From Larus michahellis (lineage: Eukaryota > Chordata > Aves > Charadriiformes > Laridae), in NCBI RefSeq assembly GCF_964199755.1, contig NC_133897.1, forward strand, positions 169,086,678 to 169,150,677: a DNA stretch of 64,000 nt, read 5' to 3'. Below, piece by piece: positions 9,411-20,125 of this stretch; position 1 is the first letter of the stretch; every line of letters begins with the position of its first letter. The notes beneath the pieces are model-generated. The model worked only from the letters and a program-made list of their open reading frames with translations, was not told the DNA's origin and made no database searches. The translations under genes and the position numbers were made by a program.

Positions 9411-9853
9411 GAAGGCGCCTGTCAGGACCCCAAAATCAACAACCTCCGGCACAATAAATAGACGATCTTCACCAAACGGCCCTCAAAACAACGGCTGGGA
9501 AGGGTGGGAGGTGAACGAGGGAATGAATGAGTAGAAATGGTGCCGAGAACCAACCCAAGAGCTTCATGCGACAGGAGTTAGGGGTCTAGAGGGGTAAGAG
9601 GGTGGGAAAATGCCCTGATTAAATAACACCCCCCCCAAAAAAGCTGAAATCAATAAATACATCAAGAGACCCTGCAAGTAACTGCTGGGGAAGGAAAAAA
9701 ATAACCTGCCGAAGATACAAAACTCCCCGGAGCGTCCACCCACTTTGAGTAAACGCATAAAACCCCCCAGGAATTGAATGCCCCCAAGAAAAACACTCCC
9801 TTCTGGCGAAAAATGTAGCTAAAACAAGGTGAAAAAACCACCTGGTAAGAAAG
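8756..9853 (-). repeat. Left copy of 1.1-kb inverted duplication (partner 18797-19895)
   Basis: The reverse complement of 18797-19895 matches this stretch almost base for base, at about 98% by eye. Translations of the two copies differ by only a few residues per hundred. The block joins a CR1 3' half (8756-9410) to about 440 bp of non-CR1 sequence (9411-9853). At its outer right end (9854) the sequence drops straight back into CR1 at a TCTGGGCAACCTCT block that is also present near 8795. This suggests insertion into, or template switching within, a host CR1. Confidence 0.85.
9411..9853. other. Non-CR1 part of the duplicated block
   Basis: About 440 bp, rich in A and short G/C homopolymers, contain AATAAATAGACG near 9457 and AATCAATAAATAC near 9648. 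There is no similarity I recognise to CR1, to the LTRs in this window, or to a protein. It occurs only here and, inverted, at 18797-19235. It could be an unclassified transposable-element piece. Confidence 0.5.
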
Positions 9854-10240
9854 TTTCTGGGCAACCTCTACTAGTGCTTGTCACCTTCACAGTTTCTTGA
9901 TGTTCAGAGGGAACCTTCTGTGTTTCAGTGCGTGCCCATGGCCTCTGGTCCCGGCACTGGGCACCACTGGGAAGATCCTGGCTCTGTCTTCTATATCGCC
10001 ACCCCTCGGGTGCTTATAGAAATTGATGAGATGTCCCAGAGCCTTCTCTTCTCCAGGCTGACCAGTCCCAGCTCTCTCAGCCTTTCCTCATACGAGAGAT
10101 GCTCCAGTCCATCATTCTCGTAGCCCTTCGTTGGACTCTCTCCAGTATGTCCATGTCTCTCTTGTACTGGGGAGACCAGAACTGGACACAGAAGTCCAGG
10201 TGTGGCCTCACCCATGCTGAGATGTGCTGGTGATGCTCCT
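9854..10240 (-). mobile_element. CR1 fragment
   Basis: Reversed CR1 blocks run in order: CTGGGCAACCTCTACTAGTG, GATGTTCAGAGGGAACCTTC, GCACTGGGCACCACTGG, then the [15 protein letters not shown] region on the minus strand. It is probably the continuation of the host CR1 whose tail is at 8650-8755. Confidence 0.85.
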
Positions 10241-10257
10241 CACAATGCAGCCAAAGA

Positions 10258-10620
10258 TGTCATAGAATCATAGAATCTGTTAGGTTGGAAGGGACAGATG
10301 TCGTTGGCTTTCTTTGCCGCAAGGGCACATTGCTGCCTCATGGGCAACTTGGTGTCCACCAGGACCCCCAGGGCCCTTTCTGCAGAGCTGCTTCCCAGCT
10401 GGGTGACCCCCAGCACATCCTGGTGCCTGGGGTGGTTCATCCCCAGGTAGAGGACTTTGTACTCTCCCCATCAGCCCATTTCTCCAGCCTGGCGAGGTCC
10501 CACTGGATGGTGGCACAACCCGCTGGAGTATCAGCCACTCTTGCCATCTTGGTGCCATCTGCAAACTTGCTGAGGGTTCACTCTGCCCCATCATCCAGAT
10601 CATTAATGAAGATGAGACCT
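10258..10620 (-). mobile_element. CR1 fragment with internal deletion
   Basis: The tail CATAGAATCATAGAATC at 10262 is followed directly by a CR1 reverse-transcriptase segment. The minus strand reads GSSSAERALGVLVDTKLPMRQQCALAAKKAN. The 3' UTR-like part is therefore deleted. The fragment ends head-to-head with the plus-strand CR1 that starts at 10625. Confidence 0.85.
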
Positions 10621-10624
10621 CAGA

Positions 10625-10965
10625 GCCCATTCCAGGCCTTAAAGGGGCTCCAGGAAAGCTGGGGAGGGACTCTGGAGCAGGGAGGGGAGCCATGGGACAA
10701 GGGGGAAAGGTTTTAAACTGAAAGAGGGGAGATTTAGATGAGATCTTGGGAAGAAATTCGTTGCTGTGAGGGTGGCGAGCCCCTGGCCCAGGTTGCCCAG
10801 AGAAGCTGTGGCTGCCCCATCCCTGGAGGGGTTCAAGGCCAGGTTGGATGGGGCTTGGGGCAACCTGGGCTGGTGGGAGGTGTCCCTGCCCAGGGCAGGG
10901 TGTTGGACTGCATGCTCTTTAAGGTCCCTTCCCACCCAAACCCTTCCATGATTCTATGATTGTCT
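10625..10965 (+). mobile_element. CR1 3' end
   Basis: Standard CR1 3' blocks are present: GAAAGCTGGGGAGGGACTCT, TTGCCCAGAGAAGCTGTGGC and TGGAGGGGTTCAAGGCCAGG. It ends in TTCCATGATTCTATGATT near 10962. Sequence from about 10915 onward is shared with 49080 onward. Confidence 0.9.
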
Positions 10966-11383
10966 CCTGCTGCTGCCCCTTTTGAAGAAGTTGTGCTTAG
11001 TGACTGGTCAGGCTGTTGATGCTGCTGGTGGAGAGCGGATAACAAGAATTACTCTGGACTGAACGCTCAGTTTAACTTGTAGTCCCATTTGGGGTGATCT
11101 GCTCTTGTAGGTGTTGAGAAACAAGTCGATAAAAGGAGCTGAGGAGCTGCTCTGGAGGCCCAGGCGGTACAAGGCTTGAATGAAAACACAGCAGGGCAGT
11201 TGGGACTTTTGACTGTGTCATGACTTCAAAGGGTTTTTTTTTTTCTGGATTTTTTCCAGAAGAGCCTTTTAGATCTATGGAATTAATCACTTTGCCTTTC
11301 ATTGTTGGCTGGCAGCACCTATTTTTTTCACTTTATTGTTTTTCTGAGCAGTACGTTCTTTGATTGCCTCTGCGTTAGATAAA
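10915..11383 (+). repeat. Copy A of a 0.47-kb direct duplication (partner 49080-49552)
   Basis: About 97% identity by eye to 49080-49552. The main difference is an indel and substitution patch at 11229-11245, where copy A has a T run and copy B has a G-rich stretch. Copy A is bounded by CR1 on both sides: the CR1 3' end on the left, and on the right, after ATAAAC at 11383, another CR1 tail (CCAACCCAAACCATTCTGTG). No protein similarity is apparent in the block. Confidence 0.85.
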
Positions 11384-11425
11384 CTTCCAACCCAAACCAT
11401 TCTGTGACTCTGTGGTTCTATGTTG
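11384..11425 (+). mobile_element. Isolated CR1 tail
   Basis: It is a CCAACCCAAACCATTCTGTG plus TGGTTCTATG tail without any CR1 body. It abuts the end of the duplicated block at 11383. It is probably a recombination scar and not a separate insertion. Confidence 0.65.
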
Positions 11426-11514
11426 ACCTGGATCAGCCCGCAGCCGAGGTCGTTCTGCACCCTGCGCACCAAAGCTCCAGCTTTCCAGTGCTGGAGTGGG
11501 TCCAAAACCCTGAG

Positions 11515-11700
11515 TCATAGAATCATGGAATTGCCTAGGTTGGAAGGGACCTTTCAGATCATCGAGTCCAACCATCGACAACAGTGACAAAACCCACCAC
11601 TAAACCATGTCCCTCAGCACTATGTCTACATCTTGTGGTGTCTACCCAGCAGTGCTGTGTGTTTGCAGAGTGACCGCGCATGGTAGGAGATTGATTCTTT
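11515..11700 (-). mobile_element. CR1-type 3' end (ACTAAACCATGTCCCTCAG subtype)
   Basis: CATAGAATCATGGAATTGCC is followed by TAGGTTGGAAGGGACCTTTC and a CCACTAAACCATGTCCCTCA block. The same subtype appears at 12775, at 34040 and, in the opposite orientation, at 61585. The interval 11701-12005 has no recognised feature. Confidence 0.8.
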
Positions 11701-12009
11701 TCCATCCAACGTCCTGGCTGAGAAGGGCCAGTGCTGGGAATCACCTTCTGTGAAGGCCAGCAGAGGCCACCCAGTCCACAGACCACATCCAACCTGGGAA
11801 ACGGAGTCCTCCTAAGTGGGCTGGGGGATGTCACAGTGGAAACAGAGATGGTTGAGCAGCTCTGGGGTCAATGCAATGGAGGACAATGTTCTACTGATGC
11901 ACGCACAAGCGGCCTGGACACACAGAAATACACCTTGACCCATGAAGATCTGAAAGAGGGCTCTGAATACGAAGTGGGAAGACTGAACTTGGACAATCAT
12001 AAGATATTT

Positions 12010-12215
12010 GCAAAATGGTTTGGGTTGGAAGGGACCTTCAAGTCCACCTAGTCTAACACCTTGCCATGGGCAGGGACACCTCCCACCAGACCAGGTTGCT
12101 CCAAGCCCCGTCCAACCTGGCCTTGAACCCTTCCAGGGATGGGGCATTCACAGTTTCTCTGGGCAACCTGGGCCAGTGGTTCACCACCCTCAGGATAAAA
12201 AATTTCATCCCCGCT
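12010..12215 (-). mobile_element. CR1 3' end, short
   Basis: It carries the reversed tail ATGGTTTGGGTTGGAAGGG, the CCATGGGCAGGGACACCTCC block and the GCAACCTGGGCCAGTGG block. Both ends are truncated. The following stretch 12216-12770 shows no recognisable gene or repeat and is moderately AT-rich. Confidence 0.9.
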
Positions 12216-12771
12216 TCTTCAGATAGTGGTATTTTTTCTAAAAAGTAAGAAAATATGGGTCCTATTTTGTAGTCTTCTGGGATTTGATTACCACTTTTTA
12301 TCCATTTTTATTTTGCAAGCCGAAAGCAGGAGATTTATTGGTTTCCCACCACTCCAGATGCTGGAGCTTTGCAGCAAACAGCGAACGCCTGGGGACACAG
12401 TCACAACGCAAGATGCAGGTGACCTGCATGTCACCCGACAGAAATGTGAATATTTAGACACATTCTGAGCACTGAGAACTGTCTTGAATTTCAAAGCTCT
12501 TCTGTAATTACTTAAATAATGCACCTTCAGTTCCTGCAGTGTCACTTAAACGTGATCAAACACACTTTATGTGCCCAGGGAACGTCAGTTCTTAGAATTT
12601 TACTTCCAAAAAGAAGCTTGTTCGTTCTCCATAAAACGTTGTATCACGGAGGAAGAACAGATGCATCAACACATCCCTGGGGCTTGCAGGAGAACCGATG
12701 AGCTCTGAAGAGCACAGGGTTGCCTGCACTGGGTAGGGCAGGCAGCAAACCTGGCTAAGAACACTGAAATC

Positions 12772-13655
12772 ATAGAATCATAGAATCATTTATGTTGGAA
12801 AAGACCCTTAAGATCATCACATCCAACCCTTAACCTAACACTGCCAAGTCCAGCAGGAAAACATGTCCCTCAGCACAACATCTACATGTCTTTTCAATAA
12901 CTCCAGGGATGGCGACTCCACCACTGCCCTGGGCAGCCTCTTCCAATGCTTGACAACCTTTTCCATGAAAAAAATTTTCCTAATATTCAATCTAAAACTC
13001 TCCTGGCACAACTTGAGGCTGTTTCCTCTTGTCCCATGGCCTCTTCCTTGGGAGAGGAGCCCGACCCCCCCTGGCTACCCCCTCCTTTCAGGGAGTTGTA
13101 GAGAGCGAGAAGGTCTCCCCTCAGCCCCCTTTTCTCCAGGCTGAACACCCCCAGCTCCCTCAGCTGCTCCTCACAAGACTTGTGCTCCAGACCCCTCACC
13201 AGCTCCCTTGTCCTTCTCTGGACACGCTCCGGCACCTCAATGTCTTTTTTGTGGTGAGGGGCCCAAAACTGGACACAGCACTCGAGGTGGGGCCTCACCA
13301 GTGCTGAGTACAGGGGGACAGTCACTGCCCCAGTCCTGCTGGCCACACTATTCCTGATATATTCCAGGATGCTAGTGGCCTTCTTGGCCGCCTGGGCACG
13401 CTGCTGGCTCATATTCAGCCAGAAGTTGACCAGCACCCCCAGGTTCTTTTCCACCCAGCAGCCCTCCAGCCACTCTTCCCCAAGCCTGTAGCATTCATGG
13501 AGTTGCTGTGACCCAAGTGCAGGACCCGGTACTTGGCCTTGTTGAACCTCATACCGTTGGCCTGGGCCCATCGATCCAACCCGTCCAGATCCCTCTGTAG
13601 AGCCTTCCTACCCTCAAGCAGATCAACGCTCCCACCCAACTTGGTGTCGTCAGAT
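12772..13655 (-). mobile_element. CR1 fragment, 0.9 kb, with 194-codon open ORF2 remnant
   Basis: The tail at 12772 contains tandem CATAGAAT units. The minus strand from 13571 to 12987 stays open for 194 codons. It spans the thumb/C-terminal part of CR1 reverse transcriptase: [54 protein letters not shown]. The palm motifs with the catalytic aspartates are not included, so it cannot be an active enzyme. The remaining 13656-14080 is unassigned. Confidence 0.92.
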
Positions 13656-14082
13656 GTGATAGAGATGGGAAGCGTGGAGCTGTCAGTTCAGACTGTGGGG
13701 TGGTGGCATGGAGACACTGCCCAGGATGTGCTCATTACCTGAGGCAAGAAGATTTGAAACCCTAGCACAGGATGGTGGTGAGCTGGGAAATGATCTGCAA
13801 GTACTGTGGAGGAAGATGGGCTGCCTGAGAGAAGCAGGGAGGGGAAGGCTGGAGCACTTTGGGACATGGAGGGAATGGCTGAAAAACTAGGGCACATCTG
13901 GAGACAAGATGGATCTTGGAGTCCTGCTTACGCTCCCAGCTCCATGCTCTGGGTTTCTGCAGAGGGACATCTGGGACATTGCCTCAGCATCACTTGGGAT
14001 GGCCGGAGCAGGGGGTCTCATGGGAGAGGCACCCACCCAGTCACCACTAAGCAGCACTGAAGATGAAGCAAGTCCAGAGGTG

Positions 14083-14515
14083 GCCCACAAAGACGATCAG
14101 AGCGCTGGAGCCCCTCTGCTGGGAGGACAGGCTGAGAGGGTTGGGGGGGTTCAGCCTGAAGGCTCCAGGGAGACCTTCCAGCCCCTTCCAGGCCTTCAAG
14201 GGGCTCCGGGAAAGCTGGGGAGGGACTCTGGAGCAGGGAGGGGAGCCATGGGACAAGGGGGAAGGGTTTTACACTGAAATAGGGGAGATTTAGATGAGAT
14301 ATTGGGAAGAAATTCTTTGCTGTGAGGGTGGTGAGCCCCTGGCCCAGGTTGCCCAGAGAAGCTGTGGCCGCCCCATCCCTGGAGGGGTTCAAGGCCAGGT
14401 TGGTCGGGGCTCAGAGCAACCTGGGCTGGTGGGAGGTGTCCCTGCCCGAGGCAGGGGGTTTGGACTAGATGATCTTCAAGGTCCCTTCCAGCCCAAACTA
14501 TTCTATGATTCTACA
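14083..14515 (+). mobile_element. CR1 3' end
   Basis: It starts with the AGCCCCTCTGCTGGGAGGAC block, followed by GGAAAGCTGGGGAGGGACTC, CAGGTTGCCCAGAGAAGCTG and a tail TATTCTATGATTCTAC at 14515. The region 14516-15350 to its right holds no recognisable repeat or exon. Open stretches there (for example 161 codons from 14670) have no family likeness. Confidence 0.92.
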
Positions 14516-15352
14516 AACACGTATAAGAAAGAGAGATGGGCTGGTATTCAGGCTGGATGGTCCTGGCATGTCTGCAGGACAACTTTGGAGATTCAGCTTT
14601 CCTGGGGAGGGGGAACATAACTGCAGGAACATGACTGTCCCCATGTAGCTGCAATGTCCTGCACCGCCCTTGCTGAGGAGAACAACAGAGAGGTGTCCTC
14701 AGCTCCGGGATGGTTGTCTTCTCCTAGATGATATCCCAGAGATCCCTGCCTCACAACAGTGCCCAGGCCATCAGTCACAGCCACCTAGATGGGCAGGAGG
14801 CATGGAAACCAGTGCCAGAGCCCTGGTTCCCCGCAAGCTGCGGGTCCCACAAACTCACAACCCTGAGCCCTGGGACTGGCCTTTGTCCTTGTCTCGTCCC
14901 TTCCAGCCCACAGTGTTCCTTCCCTCTGTGTGGTGCTTTCGAAGCAAATTGCTCTGTCTCTTAAACCTTGTGACGAATGCAAGATGCCACCATCTCTGGC
15001 CCATGAATACCCGCTGTCTCTGTTGCCGTGGAAACAGAAGACTATTATGTTTTAACATTTTTAAGCTATATAAAGACTCGAAACATCTCTCAAATCCCCA
15101 ACCATTAAACAAGAGAAGCAATGAAAAAAATGAACGCGGTCTTCCATCTAGGTAGGATTCAAAAGCTACAGCAGCATCAACTCCCCCTCCCTCAACAGCT
15201 CCACCCCAATTACGTTTATCCACGTATCCTTGTCACACGCAGTGTCAGAATATTCTTCATGCGCTGGGAGAGGAGGGCTCTGGCATCAGCCAAGGGCTGC
15301 AGGGACGTGAAGACGTGGCCATGCCCTTGAAGGCCAGCACAGGGACAGCTTT

Positions 15353-16470
15353 CACAGAATCACAGAATGGTAGGTTTGGAAGGGACCTCTGGAGATCATC
15401 TAGTCCAACCCCCTGCCAGAGCAGGGGCACCCAGAGCAGGTGGCACAGGAACACGTCCAGGTGGGTTTTGAATGTCTTCAGAGATGGAGACTCCCCCACC
15501 TCTCTGGGCAGCCTGTGCCAGGGCTCTGCCACCCTCACAGGAAAGAAGATCCTCCTCATGTTTAGGTGGAGCTTCCCATGCTCAGGTTTGTGCTTGTTAC
15601 CCCTTGTCCCGGGCACCACTGAGAAGAGCCTGGCCCCATCCTCCTGACACCCACCCTTGAAGTATTTATAAGCGTTGATAAGGTCCCCCCTCAGCCGTCT
15701 TTTTTTCCAGGCTGAAGAGACCCAAATCCCTCAGCCTTTCTTCATCAGAGAGGTGTTCCATTCCCTCAGCATCTCGGTAGCCCTTTGCCGTCCCCTCCCC
15801 AGCAGTTCCCTGTCCCTCTTGACCCGGGGAGCCCAGAACTGGACCCAGCACTCCAGGTGTGGCCTCCCCAGGGCAGAGCAGAGGGGGAGGATGACCTCCC
15901 TCCACCTGCTGGCCACGCTCTTCTTGATGCACCCCAGGATGCCATTGGCCTCCTTGGCCACGAGGGCCCATCGCTGGCTCGTGGTCATCCCGTTGTCCCC
16001 CAGGACTCCCAGGTCTCTTCCCACCGAGCTGCTCTCCAGCGGGTCACCCCCAACCTGTCCTGGTGCGGGGGGTTGTCCCTCCCCAGGGGCAGCACCCTGC
16101 ACTTGCCCTTGTTGAATTTCATAAGGTTCCTCTTTGCCCAGATCTCCAACCTGTCCAGGTCTCTCTGGATAGTGGCACGGCCTTCCGGTGTGTCAGCCAC
16201 CCCCCCCAGCTTTGTGTCATCGGCGAACCTGCTGAGGGTGCCCTCTGTCCCCTCATCCGGGTCATCGATGAAGATATTGAAGAGGACGGGACCCAGTACT
16301 GACCCCTGGGGAACACCACTCGTCACTGACCTCCAACGAGACCCTGTGCCCCCAGTCACCACCCTCTGAGCTCTGTCTTTCAACCAGTTCTCTGTCCACC
16401 CCACTGTCCATTCATCTAACCCACTCTTCCTAAGCTTCCCTATGAGGATGCTGTGGAGACCGTGTCGAAC
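15353..16470 (-). mobile_element. CR1 fragment, 1.1 kb, reverse-transcriptase palm to 3' end
   Basis: This is the best preserved CR1 in the window. The minus strand keeps [19 protein letters not shown], then an IFIDDPDEG segment, FADDTKLGG (the FADD catalytic motif of LINE reverse transcriptase), [20 protein letters not shown] and the VASRWREVILPL region. Frameshifts separate the segments, so no full ORF2 survives. The 5' truncation at 16470 abuts another CR1 tail. Confidence 0.93.
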
Positions 16471-16575
16471 GGCAGAGATTGGAAGGGACCTCTGGAGATC
16501 ATCTAGTCCAATTCCCCTGCCAAAGCAGGTTCACCTAGAGCAGGTTGGACAGAATCGTGTCCAGGTGGGTATCAA
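16471..16575 (-). mobile_element. CR1 tail fragment next to the 15.4-kb CR1
   Basis: AGAGATTGGAAGGGACCTCT, then the GAGCAGGTTGGACAGAATCG and TGTCCAGGTGGGT blocks, are found a second time directly beyond the 5' end of the neighbouring CR1. This is a separate, older CR1. From 16576 to 16955 I see only a short pair of CATAGAATC remnants near 16928. Confidence 0.8.
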
Positions 16576-16959
16576 CACCGTTTGGGTCACAAATGATGTC
16601 ACAGCACTATATGGGCTGCTACTGTGAAAGATGACGCTATGCCAGCCAGGCCCAGCACAGTAAGACATGGCAGTATACTTTGTGGAAAGACTATTATCCA
16701 CCACTCTCCATGTTGATGGAACCTATGACCCATCTTATTAACTTCCACCACAAACCTTCAGCTGTCAACTCTTGAACAGCGGGCATGGTTGATGACCCCG
16801 CCACAAGGAAAACAAAGCTCAAAACAGAAGAAAAGCTATACACTTTTTCTAAAACTGGGGATCTAGCACATATTTTGAGGGATTCTCTGGGGGTGGCAGG
16901 TAAGAAATGTCCTTTTGTGAGTGACATCATAGAATCATAGACATCATAGAATGGTGGTT

Positions 16960-17097
16960 GAGTCACCATCCGTAGAGGTATTTAAGAAACGTCTAGATTT
17001 GACACTTCAGGGCATGCTCTAGTGGCAGAGATTGTAGGCTGTTTGATTGGACTCGATAATCTCAAAGGTCCTTTCCAACCATGAAGATTCTACGATA
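16960..17097 (+). mobile_element. CR1 3' end, old subtype
   Basis: GAGGTATTTAAGAAACGTCT, then TTGGACTCGATAATCTCAAA and GTCCTTTCCAACC, are CR1 3' blocks in plus orientation. They meet a minus-strand CR1 tail at 17098, giving a tail-to-tail junction. Confidence 0.75.
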
Positions 17098-17415
17098 ATC
17101 ACCGAATGGTTTGGGCTGGAAGGGATCTTTAAAGGCCATCAAGTCCAACCCCATGTCATGGGCAGGGACACCTCCCACCAGCCCAGGTTGCTCCGAGCCC
17201 CGTCCAACCTGGCCTTGAACCCCTCCAGGAATGGGGCAGCCACAGCTTCTCTGGGCAACCTGGGCCAGGGGCTCACCACCCTCAGCGTAAAACATTTCTT
17301 CCTCAGATCTCATCTAAATCTCCCCTCTTTCAGTTTAACACCATTGCGCCTTGTCCTATCACTACAAGCCCTGCTAAAAAGTCTGTCCCCATCTTTCCTG
17401 TAGGCCTTTAACCTG
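17098..17415 (-). mobile_element. CR1 3' end
   Basis: It has the reversed tail ATAATCACCGAATGGTTTGG, a CATGGGCAGGGACACCTCCC block, CTGGGCAACCTGGGCCAGGG, and CTTGTCCTATCACTACAAG near its 5' end. The interval 17416-18796 that follows has no recognised repeat or exon. Its right part is rich in T runs (18694-18712). Confidence 0.9.
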
Positions 17416-18796
17416 GCCAACGGGATGTGTGACCCCTCCTGAGGAGCATTACGGAGGAGCATCCTCTTGGTGCCCAGATCTACCCTTTCAGGAGTACGTG
17501 CAGCTCACTGGGTTCAGTTCATGTCTGCGTGTCCTGCACCCAACTCCTGGCTTTATCCTGGTGGGCTTTACCTCTTCCAGACCCAGCTTGCTTACCCCAA
17601 ACCACCTTGGTTGAAGGTGGGATGCAAACAGCAAAAAGATGTGCCCATGGTGGGACAAGGGAGAGGGGCTGAGGAGGTTCGTGGTGTCCCACCATCCGTA
17701 TGGTTCACCAAAGGGCCTCAAGATGCCACACGCCGATGTCAAAGGTGTGACCCTCACAGCACGCTCCGGAGCCTGGGGTGTGTCTGCTCAGAGTAATGGG
17801 CAGCAGAGAAAACAGGACAATTGCCGATGCCTTGTGGCTCACTGCCACCCTCAACGGCCATTGCCACATCTGAGGACATTGCAAAGGGGGACCGGAGGTG
17901 ACCGTGCTCCTCGGAGCTGCAGGCCTGAGGTTGTCGTGGCCATGTGGGTGGTGGAAAGGTCTGAAAAATGCAAGGCTTCCCGGATTCAGCTGAGGTGGGA
18001 GATGGGCTCTACAGGAAGGTGGGACAGTATTTTGGGAACCCCCTAGTAGATTAAACGGGGAACACGCAGATAGGGGTAAAGTGGCCCACAGACCTCCCAT
18101 GTGGGTCTGTTGGGGACCCGATGCCACCGGGGGTGGTGACCTGGGCACCCTGCATCGGTTGCCCCAAAACCTTACATCGAGGTGGGGACAGGGACACAGG
18201 ACCCTCTAGAGGTGGCCCTGGGACCCCACAGTGAGGGAAGATGGTTTCATGGAGACTGCCAGGTGGTTGGGCTGGGGACCCACAGCAAGGAGGGTGGACC
18301 ACGCCAGTAGACCCTTCATGGATGTCCCTGGCATCCTGCAGTATGGATGGAAGGTGACGTGGACACCAAAAGTGGTGGAGGAAGTGGCTTTAGGACACCT
18401 CAGCGAGGGGGGGGGGAGATGACAGGACCCCACATCATTGGTCCGAGGGCCCTGTGGAAGAGGAATGGTGACGTGTGATGGGGGCAGGATGTCTGTGCTG
18501 AGGGATCTGTGGCAGCCAGCACGGCCGATGTTTGGTTTTGAGAGTTTTCGTTGCTGTTATTGCTGTTATCAGCATTTTTTAGCAGCATTTTGGCTTTGTG
18601 TCCCATCCCGTGTCCTTTCCCCCCCCACCGCCCTGCCCCATTTTTACCCCCACAGTCTGTTTGGTGTTTCCTTGCCGCTTTTTCCTCATAGTTGTTTTTT
18701 TTTTTTTTTTAATTGATTCTTTTCTCTCTTTCCCCTCTATTTTTGTCAAGTTTTTGTGGGCTCGTTAGTTGATCTTAACAATATGTTTCGGCGGGG

Positions 18797-19895
18797 CTTT
18801 CTAACCAGGTGGGTTTTTTCACCTTGTTTTAGCTGCATTTTTCGCCAGAAGGGGGTGTTTTTCTTGGGGGCGTTCAATTCCTGGGGGGTTTTATGCGTTT
18901 ACTCAAAGTGGGTGGACGCTCCGGGGAGTTTTGTATCTTCGGCAGGTTATTTTTTTCCTTCCCCAGCAGTTACTTGCAGGGTCTCTTGATGTATTTATTG
19001 ATTTCAGCTTTTTTGGGGGGGGTGTTATTTAATCAGGGCATTTTCCCACCCTCTTACCCCTCTAGACCCCTAACTCCTGTCGCATGAAGCTCTTGGGTTG
19101 GTTCTCGGCGCCGTTTCTACTCATTCATTCCCTCGTTCACCTCCCACCCTTCCCAGCCGTTGTTTTGAGGGCCGTTTGGTGAAGATCGTCTATTTATTGT
19201 GCCGGAGGTGGTTGATTTTGGGGTCCTGACAGGCGCCTTCTGGAACTTTCCACGAGGTGCTGCGCAGGCCAGAGCCCATCCCTGGTGCTGGGCCACCCCG
19301 GGGACGTGCTGGTGGTCCCCCATCTGGAAAGCAGCTCTGCAGAAAGGGCCCTGGGGGTCGTGGCGGACGCCAAGTCGAAGGTGAGGCAGGAATGTACCCT
19401 GGTGGCAAAGGGGTCTAATGGTGTCCTGGGTTGTGTCCTGCTGGAGAAGCGTGGCCAGCAGGTGGAGGGAGGGGATCTTTCCCCTCTACCCAGTGTTGGT
19501 GAGGCCACACGTGAAGTGTTGTGTCCAGTTCTGTGACCAGTTCAAGAGAGACGGGGACATACTGGAGGGAGCCCAGCGTTGGGCCATGAGAATGATGAAG
19601 GAACTGGAGCATCTCTCGTACGAGGAAAGGCTGCGAGAGCTGGGACTGGTCAGCCTGGAGAAGAGAAGATTCCGGGGTGGGTCTCATCAATGTCTATGAG
19701 CACCTGAAGGGAAGGGGCATAGAGGACAGAGCCGGGGTGCCTCCAGTGGTGCCCAGTGCCAGGACCAGAGGCCACGGGCAAAAACTGAAACACAGGAGGT
19801 TCCCTCTGAACGTCAGGAAACACTTTTTTACGGTGACGGTGATGAGCACTGGCAGAGGTTGCCCAGAGAAGCTGTGGAGTCTCCATCCTTGGGAA
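18797..19895 (+). repeat. Right copy of 1.1-kb inverted duplication (partner 8756-9853)
   Basis: This is the inverted partner of 8756-9853. Here the block is followed by the full CR1 3' end to 20125, while the left copy switches to another CR1 subtype. That makes this the more likely donor. The non-CR1 part is 18797-19235. The join to CR1 at about 19236 is identical in both copies. Confidence 0.85.
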
Positions 19896-20125
19896 CACTC
19901 AAAAGCCATCTGGATACAGTCACGGGCAACCAACTGGACGTGGTCCTTCTTGAACGTGGGGGTCAGACCAGACGATCTGAACCCGCCTGGACGTGTTCCT
20001 GTGTAACCTGCTTTAGGTGACCCTGCTCTGGGAGGGAGGTTGGACTAGATGATCTCCAGAGGTCCCTTCCAACCCTACGATTCCTTGATTCTGTGATCTC
20101 CAGAGGTTCCTTCCAATCTCAACCG
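19236..20125 (+). mobile_element. CR1 fragment, 0.9 kb
   Basis: The plus strand reads ESSSAERALGVVADAKSKVRQE, then EGAQRWAMRMMKELEHLSYE and [16 protein letters not shown], then the CR1 3' end with GATGATCTCCAGAGGTCCCT and the tail CGATTCCTTGATTCTGTGAT. A partial second tail (CTCCAGAGGTTCCTTCC) follows at 20098-20116. After 20125 the sequence to about 20690 is unassigned. Confidence 0.9.

Noticed and set aside
12987..13571. A 194-codon minus-strand gene
   Set aside because: It is the C-terminal part of CR1 ORF2 without the catalytic palm, inside a truncated CR1 with a tail. It is kept only as part of the mobile element.
9854..18796. The interval between the 1.1-kb inverted repeats read as a transposon with terminal inverted repeats
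   Set aside because: The repeats contain a truncated CR1, no target duplication is visible outside them, and the interior holds only CR1 pieces and unassigned DNA with no transposase.
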